A stretch of DNA of 64,000 nucleotides from Pyrus communis (taxonomy: Eukaryota > Streptophyta > Magnoliopsida > Rosales > Rosaceae), in the NCBI RefSeq assembly GCF_963583255.1, contig NC_084804.1, positions 19,846,061 through 19,910,060 on the forward strand. Reading direction: 5' to 3'. Under the pieces are notes generated by a model that saw only the letters and a list, made by a program, of their open reading frames with translations, was not told where the DNA came from and ran no database searches. The position numbers and the translations under genes are program-made. Shown here one piece after another: positions 44,091 to 56,137 of this stretch (position 1 is the first letter of the stretch; the number at the start of each line of letters is the position of its first letter).

Positions 44091-46890
44091 TGTGATATTC
44101 CGTCCCCAAAATTAGTATTTTAAATTATTTTTGACATATTATAGAGATTTAATTGAAGTTAGTTCATTAATTCTTCAGTTTCAACAAAAGTGAAATGAAG
44201 GGTATTTCTACCATTTCAAATTTTACTCGACCTTTTTCGGTTAACTCTTGAGTTGGTTAGGTAGAGTTTGATTCCACGAGCGCGTAGACGCAAGCGGATC
44301 TTAATTCCAAGTTAGAATCGTTTGAAGTTGGGGGCATTTTGGTAATTTGCACAAGATGCTATAATTGGAGGGAAAACCTCCAGGAAGTCCACTAGGTTTC
44401 CAAAAATGGGCACCTGATTGTAGACCCGTTTTGGGTGTGATCGGGTCACTGACCCTCCAACTTGACCCACTCATTTCTCTTCCATCTGACCTTCGTTTTG
44501 GGTGATCTTGGTGTCCATGGAAAGTTCTTGACAAGTCCTAAATCTCTGTAGTGTTAGATTTCGCATTTTCTTTTTTCTAGTTCGAGGTAACAAAGTCCCG
44601 TGGGTTTTCCAGCGGTTTTGTCATTTTTCCAGTGATTCCGGCAACCATTTCCTTCGAGTTAGGAATGAAATTTAATCTGCTCTTCATAATCTTCAAGTTG
44701 GTATGCTTGGTTCGTACTTTTGTATTCGTTTTAGAGTTGGGTGTTTAGAACCCTAGAAATCTGGTTTTCTCCGATGAATTTGAACGGTTTCCGGTTAGAA
44801 TTTGTCGTCAGCCTAGTTGTGAAAAGTGTTTCCCTTGTTGAGTTCTAGCTACCACGTAAATTTGATCTCATTTAGTTAGTATTGAAAATTTGAGTTCTCT
44901 AAACTGTCCACCTTGGCTACCACTGCGTGTGACGGTGCGTGAGACCGTCCACGAGTGTTGTCTAAGAACCAAATACCTTCTAGTGACCTTGTAAACCTAT
45001 GTCTAGCTCGGTTTTCCAAAATTCAATTATTTGGTGTGGTGATCAAATTGGACCGCCACTTGTTTGTGTGATTGACGACAATCCGATCATTGGATCGTCG
45101 TACAATTTTGTGACCACCCTAGTTATTAGTTGTTGGACCTTTGAGAACTTATGGATTGGAAATCCAAGGTGTGGATCTTCCGGATTGAATAACCTTAGAT
45201 TGTTGGTCTTAGTGGACCTATCTTATCAACGGTTAAAGTTCTAGTCAATGTACCATATTCTAGTGTGTTGTTATTTTTAGAATATTGTTGAGGCCTGATG
45301 GAGCTTAGCTGGCTCATGATGACGTGTCGTTCCCAGTTGACGTGCTTCTTGATTTACGTGAAGTGGCACTTGGCCTTATTTTACGTGTCGGTCTTATTAA
45401 GTTTCCTAAGTGAGATTTTGTGTGTTGTATTAGGTCCCTTGGAGCGGAGTTGGTGAGTCTAGAAGTGCAAATAACCTAGGTAAGTGACATTAATATTATA
45501 TGATATGGTTATTACCCATGAATTCCTTGTTCTATACTTTGTGGATATAACATGGATTTACAAATGATTTTATGGAAATGTGTGCTACTATGCTATATTT
45601 ACTTGATGGTGCCATCGAAAATATATATATGCTATGGTTGAAATGATTGTGATATGTGAGGGCTAGTAGAGGATTGCTAACCCAGTAATGGGGTAATGTG
45701 AGATATAATTAGAACCTGCACCATGTAGTAGTGGTATCTGGATGGTCCTGATTGGTTAATCCACAATGGGGGACCATACTTTGGGATCGTGCTTGGTTAA
45801 TCTACAATGGGCAATCCTTATTACTTAGGTATGGCCATACATGCTTAGGGGTGATCATGCTTGGTTAATCTGCGATGGGTGATCACTACCTATAGTATTC
45901 GTAGGAGTGACTCTGATTGGTTAATCTGCAACGGGGGGTCACTACCTACATCGTGTTCTTAGGAGAGGTTATGCTTGGTTAATCCACAATGGGGGACTAC
46001 ATCCTGATCAGTTGCCTAATGTAGGCTTCGGCCGAACTATGTCTCTCTATAGCCTTAGACTATTGTTTGTTACATATATGAAAGATGAGATTGACAGGCA
46101 TGTGTGACTCAATATAGAAAGTGGTGATTGAATCAAATAGCTTACATGATGGTGTTACCTAAAAGAGATCGGATTTGGATGTGACTCATTCTTACTCGTG
46201 ACGAAGAGATGTAATGATGAAAAGGATATCAATCTCTTTCCTACACGTAAATGTATTTATGATGGTGTGTCATTCCTACATAACTTCGGGTTGTGTGATG
46301 ACTGAATATTATCTTGATAGACGTGTGGTGAGATTCATAATTGAATAACCATTCGTATACGTAATAATGAGGCGTATGATGGTTAAATTATGAAACATGT
46401 GGCAATTGGACCCTTGTGTATATTCGGAAATGATGAAAGGCGAGCAGTGAGTCACAATCCGAAGAGAATGACGAAATGATATTGACGGTTGATAAGGTAT
46501 ACAAAAGAAATGTCTTGTGTGGACGTAGCATTACTTTGACATTTGATCATTTGAAGCTATTTATTTTCACATACGTTGTATTATTGTCATTCACACGAGC
46601 TTTGCAGCTTATCCGGGTTTTGCTTTGCCTAGTACGTCATTCCTACGGCGTGGGGTTATTTTGCAGAGTAACTGGTAGCGGTTAGAGAATAATATTTCAG
46701 GTGGTGTAGCTGTGAGGGTTGTGCACTTGAGAGTAAGAATTGCCTCCCTTTTGTTGTAAGTTATTTCTACTGACGCTCTAATGTATATTATATGTATGAG
46801 TCTTAGCGACTCTATGTATTTTATATTATACCACTACTGTTCTTCTGTCACGTGTCAATTCCGAACGTATCTCGAGATCAGAGCATGACA
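44091..46890 (+). mobile_element. Giant solo LTR (2.8 kb), Gypsy-like
   Basis: Starts tgtgatattccgtccccaaaa and ends tctcgagatcagagcatgaca. The perfect 5-bp duplication aaaac flanks it (44086-44090, 46891-46895). There is no interior or second LTR. A hairpin array lies at 45742-46005, 1.65-1.9 kb from the start. Size, ends and array position resemble the other giant solo LTR (16191-18715), suggesting related families, although overall sequence similarity is low by eye. Confidence 0.82.
45742..46005 (+). repeat. Array of five hairpins with a constant 22-nt loop
   Basis: Five copies of tg(a/c)ttggttaatcYRCRAYggg, each 22 nt, sit in the loop of a hairpin. Stems: ATGGTCC/GGACCAT (45742-45777), GGATCG/CAATCC (45784-45817, one mismatch), GTGATCA/TGATCAC (45851-45886), AGTGACTC/GGGTCACT (45906-45943), and a weak fifth near 45961-46005. 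The stems are unrelated in sequence but each pairs with itself. The fourth stem may extend with gtagg/cctac. Confidence 0.8.
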
Positions 46891-46933
46891 AAAACACACT
46901 CACTTTCCCTCTTCGGTTTCACTGATCTGCTCC

Positions 46934-47182
46934 TTGGCGAATCCGCTCCATCTTCACGAGCAGTTCCTCGACGATTTCTCGACGCCGACATACACTCCTC
47001 TGCAATCAATCGTCGCTTCCTGTTCCGTCATGTTTCAATTGTCGACATCGAAGCATGATGACGTGGACGAAGAAGTAGTTGAGATCAAGAAGCCCGATCG
47101 ATCGTCAACAACAACAGGCTTAGCAGATCAGTCATCTTCTGTCGCAAACAACGATGGATCCAGCTCTGACGGCTCCGATTAA
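46934..47182 (+). pseudogene. Unrecognised open frame in a TIR element (likely captured fragment)
   Basis: 82 codons from MANPLHLHEQFLDDFSTPTY to an acidic, Ser-rich end (..SSVANNDGSSSDGSD). Higher GC than the surroundings. It lies between the giant solo LTR and the right end of the TIR element at 43905-47635. I do not recognise it. A captured exon is more likely than a gene, since no promoter or homologous domain was seen. Confidence 0.3.
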
Positions 47183-47922
47183 ATCGGACCATGCCACAAA
47201 TTGATTTGTTTTGTTCATCAATTTGGATCTTCAATTTAATTAGTAGTTGTTTTGGTTGGTGAATTGATGTGGGTTTTTGGTGATTGAAGAAATGAGGAAG
47301 TGGGTTTGTATAGGAGGGTGGAATTTGAAGTGTGGGCAAGATGGTGAAGAAAGGAAGACACGCTGGGAAGAGTCCTGGGTTTTTTACCTTTCTTTTTTGT
47401 TCTAAATTTTTAAAAAAAAAAAAATTTCTTCTGTTTTTCTCTTCTTTTTTTCATGTTAACAACAATTATTATGTGATTTTTTTTTTAAATTATTATAGTT
47501 TGACGTATTATCCAATGGACAAATTAATCCGACACAACACCAAACATCTGACTAATTTAGTCAATACTATATGACGACTATTTATCATATCTGATTGAAA
47601 TAGTCAGTATAGTCTGAGGTGCCAAACAATGCTGAAATTGCTTATTTTTACTTTTGAATTGAATAGAAGAAAGTAGAATAAAAAAGAGGTTCATTCTGAT
47701 GCATTTTTGCTTACCACTCTATACTTATAGTGATTAATGATTATAATCACAATATTGATTACAGTTTCAATGATGGATGTAATTTAATCTCTTCTAACGA
47801 CAATTAATGCGGTTGTGATACTTTTCACTACTTAACGATGACCAAGCCTTCTACAATGGACTCGAAGTCATGAGTTTTATAGAAATGATTCTAATTTTTT
47901 AGGTCAATATATTAGGAAAGGG

Positions 47923-48105
47923 ATCCTCTCCAGATCCCTTCCACCAAATTCACCCCATCAATCAATTCGGACCCTTGAAATTTGATTCAACGGTTAAAGT
48001 TATTATAACTTTTAAAGGGGCCTCCTGTTTTTAGTCGTTGGATAAAATTTCAGGATCCAGATTGATTAATGGAGTGGATTTGGTGGAAGGGATCCGAAGA
48101 TGATC
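47923..48105. mobile_element. Foldback MITE, same family as 34349/34574
   Basis: Left arm gggatcctctccagatccctt...ccaaattc against right arm gtggatttggtggaagggatccgaa, with the family core gttattataacttttaaaggggcctcctg at about 48000-48030. Arms are imperfect. Confidence 0.7.
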
Positions 48106-48234
48106 TTTTTCCAATATATTAAACTCAGGGTTTTGATTTCTATTGAATAAATAGTCAACCATTTGACAAGGTAAAAAACAACTAGTCATAAGATCGGGAG
48201 AAGAAAAAGTAAAATGCTAAGGAAATCATGTTTT

Positions 48235-48370
48235 TAAATCATATTTTGTAGACCACATGAGTTGACACTTGATGGTTGAATTTTTTTTCTTTAATGATTT
48301 AGAAGAGTCCAACCATAAACTGTTACATCATGTGATCTACAAAATATCGTTCAAGTAGATAATCTCTCAA
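48235..48370. mobile_element. Small inverted-repeat MITE
   Basis: The left word atattttgtagaccacatga (48240-48260) pairs with tcatgtgatctacaaaatat (48328-48348). An inner pair, gatggttgaa / aaccataaac-like, sits around a TTTTCTTTAATG loop. About 130 bp, no coding. Confidence 0.65.
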
Positions 48371-49200
48371 GCATCACCAGAAGAAAAAATAGATAGGTCC
48401 TATAATTAATAAGTAGAACTCAAGGTATCCAACCCACACTATTGTAGGAATAGTTTTATTAGAATCAAACTCAATGTGCTTGGTCACAACAAAGATTTTT
48501 TATTTGACTGACTCGTACGAGTTCAATTAGCAAAAAGATAGTGATTTTAACACTTTTTCTACCCTAATTCTCTTCTTCTTAGTTCAATTCAATGACTAAC
48601 AAAAGCAGATTGAGCAAAAAGTACTTAATGATCTCTTAACGAAAACGAAAACGAAAACGAAAGCGAATTTTAACACTCGTAAACTCTACTATTAAATGGG
48701 TAAGGAATACCCTATCCGCTCCCTTTCTTTGTTTCTCGCATAGAACCGAAAAGAGTAATCTCGTCTTTGACCCTTCCTTTAGTTGGGGTCTATGGCTACT
48801 CCCTCTCTTTTTGCTATTTCTTTTTTCTTTCTCTTTTCTAGAAGCTCAGTGTGTGCCTGCTTTCTCGACGCCCCTGGTTGCCGGTTGGAGATTGGTAACA
48901 TGTTTTCACGGCGTTCTTCATCATCATTCCGGCATTTTCATCGATTTTTCAGTGTTATCATCGTATTTTGTCCTTGAAAAATTCAATATGCATCATTCAA
49001 CACTCCTTCTTCAACCTCCAATACCCATCATCTTCCAACTTTTTCATTGGTTCCTCCTTCTCACATACCTTCCCCTTTCACAATCTTTGTCCAAAGCCGA
49101 GAGCGGCGCATCTGATTTGACCGTCAAATCTAAACACTCCATTCACTACTCTGAAAGAGTTTATATGGTTAGAGAGTACAATCTTTGCAAACTAATTGAC
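48371..49200. other. Unassigned region with short open frames
   Basis: Contains a tandem (gaaaac)n run at about 48648-48665 and a 134-codon frame (48811-49215) rich in Phe/Leu/His without a recognisable domain. I do not call a gene: codon use is T-rich and no homologous motif is seen. Confidence 0.3.
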
Positions 49201-50527
49201 CATATATGTACATAATAAGCAAGATTATAACCATGCATACACAAATTAATAGCAGAAGCGACAAAACTAGTCGTAAAACAAACCCCCTTCAAGATCTTTG
49301 ACCTAAATGGTTGATCTACTCATTTGCTTTCAAGATTAGAGAAAAGATCTAGTGTTCATTCCTTCGCAGCGAGCTTTGAATCCGAGGATGCTCCTTTGTC
49401 ATGCCTTCTCACTTTGATCCACTTTGTACAGCTTTTCCTCTTAGACTTCTAGAGTCCTTTAACTTTCGACACCTTCGTTGTAGAAATGGGTGTTTGGTCT
49501 AGAATAAGTATGAGATGTCAGTACACACTTATTCAACAAGGAGGAGGCAGCGGCACACACCAACAGTGGTGGTGGTGGTGGTGCACGGTTTTGGTGGTGG
49601 ATGTGTGTTTAGTTTCTCTCCTAAGACACTACTCTACCTCACTTTTCCTCTCTAAGAAGTCTAAGAAGAGTACTAAGATACGAGTACTCTTCCTTCTACT
49701 TTAGGAACCTCTTTTTCTTTTTTCTTCTTCCTCAACGACTGTAGAAATTCATGCAAGCGAGAGAGAGCGCGCTAGAAAGCTTTGCATGCAATGGATAAGT
49801 CAACATTGCGTGTTGTGAATAACTTGTTGAGAAATGGATACGTCAACATCGCGAGTGAAAATTAATGAATTAAAAAAAAATGAGAGAGGCAAAATCAAAC
49901 CGTATAAAGAACAGGAAGAGATGCTGGTTCTCTAGAGAACAGGAAGAGATGCTGCACAGGGAGATGATGGGATGCAGCACTGGGAGATGCAGAGAACATG
50001 AAGAGTTATGGTTTCTAATACAGACAGCAACAGAAAAAACCTCTCGGCCGCGACGGAACGAACACTTCGGGGAAAGGCTACGAGGAGAGAAGAGAGGACA
50101 TAACAGATCAGGGTTTGATTTTTGTCCAAAATTTTTGTAATTTTGTGTACCATGGAGTGGAACAAGTTTGTTCCAGAAGGAATGGTACAAAAATTGGATT
50201 AATATCCATTCCATCGGCAACGTGCCTACATAGTGTGTATCAGTTTTACCAGATTATAAATGTCCGCTCAAATAAACGAACAACTAGGAACAAGGTTTAG
50301 GAGGATCCTGATGAAGAGTTCTCTTTAACTATATGCTCGAGAAGACTGTTATCCTGCAGTTACCTTAATTCATATGTATGTAAAGTTATGTATGGACTCA
50401 CAATGTAGAATACATCTCAGTAATTCTACTATAGTGATCTTGCCCTCGTGATTAATTAATGGACTAATCACTATATCACCTTAAGCAATTCATTAATATT
50501 GATTGCTTTTCGGGCATACATCCAACA
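49201..50527 (-). mobile_element. Probable Copia LTR end (minus strand)
   Basis: The right edge reads, on the minus strand, tgttggatgtatgcccgaaa, then gcttaaggtgatatagtg, a start typical of plant Copia LTRs. The left limit is unclear: the sequence at 49210-49260 (ttataaccatgcatacacaaatt) resembles the other end of such an LTR, but no target duplication was found. A (GGT)n run is at about 49568-49583. Only the right edge is well supported. Confidence 0.4.
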
Positions 50528-51560
50528 TCCCCACCCAACCGACATGTCGAAATATTGGTGCCAAGCATGTTGAGGCTTTGCCCAAAGCTACAGTGTTCTA
50601 GATGCCCCTTAGCCCTTTGTTTTTGCTTGCAAGGGGTATGCGGTGGTGACTTAGATCTTGTGGTTCCATTTTGGAGCGAAGATTTTGATGGCAAAATCTG
50701 GTTGGGACTTCTCTTACTACGGGTTGGAAAACTTTGTGCGACGATGCCTTCACCCAATGCAACTCAGGATAGTTTTCTTTAGGACAATTACTTTTGTGGT
50801 TGCAATTTGTATTGATTTTTGGTTTTTTCATTCAGTGAATGGGTAAGCATTAATCCTCTCAAATCACCGAAGGGTCCAGGCTCCAGCTCAAGTCATTAAC
50901 TTGAAGCTAATTGTGTTAGGTTTTGCTCTGATTAATTGTTATTGCTCTTGGGCCTTTTCGCAATCCATTTCACCTTATTATCCAAGCTACAAACTGTTTT
51001 TCGTTTTTCCCTGGTGATCTAGATGAAATGAGATACAAACTTTGTTTTAGGACAACCCGTCACAGTAAAGAAAGTACTTAGACATGCGAAGGGAGAATTC
51101 TTCCTCGAGACCTCTGCTAACATCGAAAAACAAAAACGGTGCAGAATTTGATTACAACTGTTAATCAAATATCATGTGAAGGGAGAATTCTTCCTCGAGA
51201 CCTCTTCTAATATCATGCGAAGGGATAAATTTTATTACAACTGTTAATCAAATTCTAATTTGAATCAAAGAACAAATTTGATTGGTGTCACATCATTTGA
51301 TGCATAAATTTAATGCGTAAATGTGGTGTACCTAGCATTATTCATATAGGGTTAACAAAATGAAGAAGTTTTAATTTATGCGTTGTGTCCTCGCTTTTAA
51401 ACTCAATTTTCCATCTAGGGTGTTTCATCTGCCTTCATCTGTTGAGTTTGGAGCTATTAATGTTTGTTAGTGAATTGGCTTCTTCCTTTCTCTTTGTACT
51501 GAAGAGGAGAAAGGGGGATAGCTATGATCTATTCATTCACAATTCAAGCGATTAGTCATT
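50528..51560. other. Intergenic region, no gene recognised
   Basis: Holds an imperfect direct repeat (gcgaagggagaattcttcctcgagacctct at about 51087 and gtgaagggagaattcttcctc at about 51176) and no recognisable coding sequence. Confidence 0.4.
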
Positions 51561-51639
51561 TGGGGAATGAAAACCTTGAGTAAATCACACAACTCGATTA
51601 GTGGCCAAAAGAATATGGGCATTAATCACTCCAATTACC

Positions 51640-52430
51640 ACAGCTCTCAAGTCAAATACTTTTTTTTTCTTCTTTTCCTCTCTCTACTATGTTTTCTTCT
51701 GAGGTTTTCTCACTTTCTCTATCATTTGCTCTCTCCCTATTCCCCCCCCCCCTTTCTTCCTTGGCCTTTTTCCAGCTTTCTCTCTACCTTTTTTATTCTC
51801 GGTTCTCCCCTAAGTTTAATCTCAGTTTTCCTTGAGCCGAGTCTCAAGGATCCCGGACTTCACACCCCTTATCCAACATTTTTCACTTGCTTTTACTGCT
51901 TTCTGTCTTGTAATTTTCCTTCCTCCCCTCCCTAGCAGTGATACTTCATCTTCATCCCATCACATGCTTGGATCGAGGGGCTCCGATTAGAAATTGGACA
52001 TCAGATCCACAGTCCACTTCCCCTCCCCCAACCAGCATGCCGATCCCCAACGAGGCCAAGTGGTGGGTACTTAACATACCCCTTAGGCTCACTCTCTACC
52101 CATCTGTCACTTTGTTTGTATATATTTGCAGGGGTTCGTGAAGGGGACTTGAATCTGGTGTCAACTTTCTCGGTTTGGAGTTTGGCTTCCTCCAAGGATG
52201 TGACGGCAGCGACGGTGTGGTCTTTGTTGTTGGAGAGTAGGGTTTTTATTGTTTGTTTTATAGCTTTGGGGCCTAAGCTTATGTGGGTTTAGTTGTATCT
52301 TAGGTTGCCGATCTCATTTTGCTTGGGTCTTTTACTTTCTCTGTAGTTGTTTATCAAATTCTTTTGGGGTCATGTACTAGTTTTTAATACAATGAAAGTT
52401 ATCATCGTGATAAAAAATAAAAAATCTTTC
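51640..52430 (+). mobile_element. Probable LINE 3' end or similar retroposon
   Basis: A pyrimidine-rich part (51660-51800, including a C9 run) leads into GC-richer sequence and then tttaatacaatgaaagttatc...gataaaaaataaaaaatc at 52385-52425, an A-rich tail in the plus direction typical of plant L1 3' ends. No reverse transcriptase is present. Left border unknown. Confidence 0.4.
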
Positions 52431-53355
52431 TGTTTTTTGGTCAAAAGTCACAACGGTGCATGCCTATTAACAATAGCGTGCACCATGTGTACCTCTACAA
52501 GCAACAATCAACCTCGATTTTAATAAAATGTCTTTACCTTCAACTTTTGAGATGTAACTGTTCCTAAGCCAAGAAACCTCGACCTTGAATCTTGATCTAT
52601 TCAAAGGAGTTTTAATAAGATATTTCTAATACGGTTCATTTTTAACATTAATAACATTTTTAGCCTAAAAAATTATTTTTGGTACTATTTATTTATACCT
52701 TTATTTTGTCATTTTGGTTAAAAACAAAAATTTTCAAATCATTTTCGTTAGTTTTCATTTTATTCAATGTATAAGTCCAACTTAGGCAAACAAAAAACTT
52801 TAGCTCACACCGCACTAGTGTGATATTCTACAGCACAAGGTTGAGAACTATAATTTATATACTGTAAATTATAGTAGGAAGGAACCTTTCTTTTCCTTCT
52901 TAAAAGTAAGAAGGATGAGAGTCGAACACTTATCACAACTATACTGACAAAAGATAAAAGATTTTATAACTGAAGTTATAAGTAACTAATAGCTAGCTAG
53001 GGTCGTAAAAGCATGTAAATACATAGAAAAACACATACAAAATTACCATCTCTGAGTACATATCTTGTATTAAATTTGAAAAGAATATAGACAACCAAAA
53101 CCCTGATAAACAAAACTAATGAAATTATATATGATCAAACAAATCTCACCGAAAATCGGAATGATACATATAAACTTGTTATTCAAGCCTGTGGAGCATC
53201 GTAGCATGAATGTTGGACCAATCTAATTAATGGTTAAGAAACATAATTCCTTTGGCACCGGCAAAAGGAATTTGTAATGCAACACTTCCATCTATGCACA
53301 TTTATTCTGTCCCGTTTTACAATTTTATCCTTAACCATGCACAACAACGTCTAAC
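52431..53355. other. AT-rich intergenic region
   Basis: No gene or transposon ends recognised. A small inverted repeat (gaactataatttatatac / gtaaattatagtagg) is at about 52850-52877. Confidence 0.4.
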
Positions 53356-53560
53356 ATTTTTTTCTTCTTAAAAGAGGGTCGCCTGATGATTTCACCATGA
53401 CAATCTATTCTTTCGGGAGTGGGAAGACTCACAAAAGTATTTCAGTCTCTTCCTGACCACTATGTGTGATTTATCAGTGTCAAAAATCGAACCTAAAACG
53501 TGTTGTGTACAATACAAACCTAAAATTTTTCTCTAACCATTAAGTCATGCATGACTTTTA
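53356..53560 (-). mobile_element. Probable tRNA-derived SINE
   Basis: On the minus strand: A-box-like tgacttaatggttagag (about 53555-53538), then B-box-like ggttcgattttt (about 53487-53476), and a final A-rich stretch (aagaagaaaaaaatg, 53370-53357). The spacing is longer than in a tRNA and no cloverleaf forms. A clear target duplication was not found. Confidence 0.5.
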
Positions 53561-54143
53561 TCAATGTTTTACTTTTCATAGGGTGTAAAAAAGTGAGATC
53601 AATCCACGCGGTAGGAAACGGCAGCTGAGCTTTTTGAGTTGTGGAAACTGGAAAGGAAAGAAATGGGCCAACCAAGAGGGAGTTCGCAAGTTAACATCAA
53701 CCAAATCACAACCGTGACAATTAAGTAATGGTCCCATTTCCATTCCGTGCATTCTAAGCTACAAAAACCATAATACGACTTTTATTGTAAATGTTAAATT
53801 GTTATATTATCAGATTACGAATCAATAACAAATTAATTGTTATGTTATCAGATTACGAATCAATAACAAATTAAAAGCATAATACAGGTTAAAAAGTAAT
53901 TAAGTTGTTCTTGATGAAATGGAATATTTCATCTTGATATTGAATAATTCTCGATATTCCAATCCTTCCTATCATATCGATAAAAGAAAAAGAACACCAT
54001 CCAATAAAGTAAGAAATTTATGTGTAAGAATCCAAGTTTTTTGGTGTAACATTATTTCATAAGCTTATGATTTTGTTGGGACTTGGTTTAAATCAAAATG
54101 TGAAGTCTCGTTTCGTCTTGTAATTTTTTTTTTTTTTGGCAAA
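53561..54143. other. AT-rich intergenic region
   Basis: A direct repeat of about 35 bp (tgttatattatcagattacgaatcaataacaaatta type) occurs at about 53796 and 53839. No gene recognised. Confidence 0.45.
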
Positions 54144-54650
54144 ATGTCAATTTAGTCCTTAAATTATAACCTCAGTGAAAATTAAGCCATTGAATTATTA
54201 TTTTTTTGTAAAATAAAACCCTAAATTCATTAAAAATTGCTAATTTCATCCCTACTATTATATTCAAAGCTATTTTATTCAATTTTTCGACAACTTAAAT
54301 CACTTGACACACTTTAGAGTGTAATATACCGTCATTTTTCTCGCTATAAGCCTTTAACATTTCATATAGGTTGTGAATCTAATGTCTAATTTACCCTTCA
54401 AAGTTAACTCTATACACTATTTCTTTATGGAAAATTATCAATCTACCCTCCAATATGTATCATATGCAAGTAACGTGACTTAAATTGACGGAAAATTAAA
54501 TATAGTAGCTTCAAATTTAATATTAGGGATATAATTGGTAGATTTTTACAATTCAATGACTGATTTTTCTGAAGAAAAAAAAATAGTTTAAGGACCTAAT
54601 TTTCACTCAGGTGATAATTCAGAGACTAAATTGGTAGTCCATCCATTATT
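54144..54650. mobile_element. Inverted-repeat MITE, about 500 bp
   Basis: The left end tgtcaatttagtccttaaattataacctcagtgaaaatta is mirrored by aattttcactcaggtgataattcagagactaaattggtag on the right. Same logic continues inward (ccattgaatta / gtagatttttacaattcaatg). No coding. Confidence 0.75.
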
Positions 54651-55819
54651 TTTTTTTAATCAATGAAGGAAGCCCTAGGAAGTTACAGGGTGAAAACCCT
54701 AACTATCAATAAACTTGATTTCATTCCTATTTAAAATTTTTGATGTCTTGTAGTGGAACCAACACAACAAAGACACGTGAACAAGATAATGATGTTTTTA
54801 ATTAAGATGTTAAGTATAATTGTTATTTATACTACAGTCTGATGATATTATTCTTTATTGATAAGTAAGAGATCTTAAATTCAATACTTGTCAAATACGT
54901 ATTCAAATAAAATTAATATAGTTGGTCATTTGTATGGTCTAGCCCTTTCCTCAATCCCTTTAAAATAAATAATATTGTTGTATTAAAAAAAATGTTGAGT
55001 AGAACTATTATTGCTCTTTACCTTATTGGCAAAGTATCGTTTGTTTTTTTCTCCTTAAACCATTAAAAACATTAGAAAAAGGTTTCTCCTTTAGGTCTTA
55101 CATAAGCAAAGAAAAATACTAAACTATATACAAAAATGTGTGTAGACACATGATTATTTCTTTCTATTTTCATAAGGATAATTCTAGATAGACTAAATCT
55201 GTACATAAAATTATGTAAATTAAATGACATAGAAGTTGATGATTGAATTATTATTTAACCGTTGATAAACATGTTTATTCTTATTTGATGACATATCGTT
55301 TAATTTATAAATTTTGTCTTCAAATTTAGTCTAACATTACTCTTATCATAATTTTTCCTCTTCATTTTATTACTTTATTAGTAATTAATCTGCTAGCTGT
55401 AAGCTGTAGATTAGTGGTAAGATTATAGTTGAAGGCACCGATCACGGCGTGACAGAGCAGAGCCCCAGGGACCCAGACTTTGATGGTTTGGACTTGAGCC
55501 GCTACATATAGCCAGATAATAGCTTACAAATCACAACTGCCATGGCCCATTTTGTGTGGATCCCACCACATATAAAAAAAGGCCTGGCCCACTCATCATA
55601 ATGTTGATTGATACTCCTAAACGGTAATCATGATTATGATTAAGTGGTTAACTACCTTATTAGCGTCCATCTACCATGCACTCCAACAATGATGCAACCA
55701 CATGGTGAACAACTCTATTCAAGTGACAGCATGTTATGGTAGGGAACATACCAAATCACTCACTTTTATTAGTTGCCAATGCAAATGCGGGTAGTGTACA
55801 GGATGATCGTATATATTAA
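54651..55819. other. AT-rich intergenic region
   Basis: No gene or complete transposon seen between the two MITEs. The stretch at 55430-55560 is less AT-rich but has no useful open frame. Confidence 0.4.
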
Positions 55820-56134
55820 GACCTGGTTTGGTACTGAGGTGATTCTGAAAAAAGCTGGTATCAAAAAAAGCTGGGAGCTGTTTTTGTGTTTGGTAAACAT
55901 TCAACTTCAGCTTTTTTTCACAGAAGCTGCAAAACCCAGCTTTGAAAAATCGACTTTTTTTCACATCTGTTTTACATAAAAGTTTACCAAACACTATAAT
56001 ACTGTTTTTTTTTTTCAAAAGCACTTTTACAAAAACGTTTACCAAACACTCTGCTGCTTTATTTCACAGCCGCTTATTCTCACAGCACAATATAATCAAT
56101 TTTTTTTCAAAGCACAACAATACCAAACCAGCCC
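55820..56134. mobile_element. Tourist-like MITE, 315 bp
   Basis: Ends gacctggtttggtac and gtaccaaaccagccc-like (taccaaaccagccc) are inverted, with the 3-bp duplication taa on both sides (55817-55819 and 56135-56137), as in PIF/Harbinger Tourist elements. Subterminal words (tttggtaaac, cagcagag) match the larger Pack element at 10405-11429 in opposite orientation. Confidence 0.85.
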
Positions 56135-56137
56135 TAA

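Larger units (their letters stand above)
43905..47635. mobile_element. TIR element split by a giant solo LTR, with a GC-rich insert
   Basis: The left end catttggcaggtcatatta (43907) is an inverted relative of the right end tctgaggtgccaaaca (47615-47631), with subterminal tggacaaattaatccgacac / cggataagattaat. Removing the LTR 44091-46890 brings the ends within about 930 bp. Between LTR and right end lies GC-richer sequence with a short open frame (46934-47182). This looks like a Pack-type or composite element. Ends are approximate. Confidence 0.55.

Noticed and set aside
45742..46005. CRISPR-like array (repeats with variable parts)
   Set aside because: Plant nuclear DNA; the variable parts pair with each other around a constant loop, spacing is uneven and it lies within an LTR.
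48811..49215. 134-codon frame as a gene
   Set aside because: Low-complexity Phe/Leu/His content, no domain recognised, no supporting neighbours; left as unassigned.
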